A stretch of DNA of 64,000 nt from Alloboseaceae bacterium BT-24-1 (GTDB lineage: Bacteria > Pseudomonadota > Alphaproteobacteria > Rhizobiales > Beijerinckiaceae): NCBI GenBank assembly GCA_025846845.1, contig JAOYTL010000009.1, positions 1 to 64,000 of the forward strand. The letters are read 5' to 3'. The translations under genes were made by a program, and so were the position numbers. Of the stretch, positions 63,621-64,000 are shown piece by piece; the first letter of the stretch is position 1, and the number at the start of each line of letters is the position of its first letter. The notes under the pieces were generated by a model. The model worked only from the letters and a program-made list of their open reading frames with translations. It did no database searches and was not told the origin of the DNA.

Positions 63621-64000
63621 ATGGTACTTGACATTGCTTCGGCTTCTGAATTTGTCCGAGCAGTTGAGCTCCCACTCGCACAATTGTCGGACGCGCTGAG
63701 TGCAGAGCAGGCGCTTGAAGCCGGCAAGACTAATGCAACCGTTGTCGGCTCGGATGTAATCTCCTTCACCGCCGAGGTGAAGCCAGAGATGCGTCAGGCG
63801 ATCATCGATTCCGCTTTACTCGCGCAACTCGCTGCGACGCGCAAGGTCGCCGACGCCTCGAAGGTCTACGACTGGTACGACACCTACTTTACGACGCTGA
63901 AGAACGTCGGCTGGGTGGTGCAGGACCACGGGTTCGCCGAGTTCACCGAGACGGCGAACGACGTCGAAGCGCACAAGGCGGTGCTCGACATCGCAGCCGG
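63621..64000 (+). CDS. unidentified gene, cut by window end
   Basis: An open frame from ATG 63621, preceded by GAGGGG at six bases, runs off the window after 126 codons. The translation (MVLDIASASEFVRAVELPLA ... VYDWYDTYFTTLKNVGWVVQ, FAEFTETANDVEAHKAVLDI) looks like real protein, helical and acidic. No family is recognised. Confidence 0.7.
   Translation, partial: MVLDIASASEFVRAVELPLAQLSDALSAEQALEAGKTNATVVGSDVISFTAEVKPEMRQAIIDSALLAQLAATRKVADASKVYDWYDTYFTTLKNVGWVVQDHGFAEFTETANDVEAHKAVLDIAA

Overview
The window reads as alphaproteobacterial DNA of the order Hyphomicrobiales (Rhizobiales). Evidence is a complete repABC replication cassette, a MucR/Ros regulator, a DUF1134 (EipA-type) protein, a ScpB-DUF1403 pair and generally high GC. 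The repABC cassette (56.1-59.8 kb) suggests that the window belongs to a large plasmid or chromid. No rRNA, tRNA or CRISPR array was recognised.

Layout. 0-7.8 kb: an IS3 element inserted into an aminotransferase, a GAF-GGDEF-EAL protein, small hypotheticals and a frameshifted chemoreceptor. 7.8-16.9 kb: one long minus-strand catabolic and uptake operon (DUF1185, alpha/beta hydrolase, flavin reductase, luciferase-like monooxygenase, aldehyde dehydrogenase, NIPSNAP, then a polyamine-type ABC transporter). 16.9-23.1 kb: accessory DNA with a broken AbiE toxin-antitoxin pair, IS110, IS3 and IS1182 remnants, and two intact envelope-protein genes. 23.1-25.1 kb: a tripartite-tricarboxylate binding protein and a GntR/FadR regulator. 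Operator-like sequences here match the promoter of the 16.9 kb operon, so the two blocks are probably one regulon. 25-32.5 kb: MucR, gene fragments, an isochorismatase/GlxA pair and a divergent PhzF/LysR pair.

32.5-48.8 kb looks like a defence or stability island. It holds a RES-Xre toxin-antitoxin pair and a minus-strand run of four genes: a giant SMC-like ATPase with a zinc-hook motif and S24-like C-terminal domains, a CoiA-like nuclease, a YhaO-type exonuclease and a YhaN-type ATPase. An intact AbiE pair, a HEPN-like protein and a 5'-truncated E1/ThiF enzyme follow. I consider the ATPase-CoiA pair the best candidate for an undescribed system.

48.9-64 kb is the plasmid maintenance region: cold-shock protein, ScpB-DUF1403, Phd-VapC, tyrosine recombinase, two tandem WGR-Xre-RES modules, repC with its antisense RNA, repB, repA and two parS sites. 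After it come an XRE regulator, an Xre/ParS-type protein without a RES partner, a HAD hydrolase, a metallophosphoesterase and a gene cut by the window end.

All functional calls rest on reading the translated sequence by eye; no database search was run.
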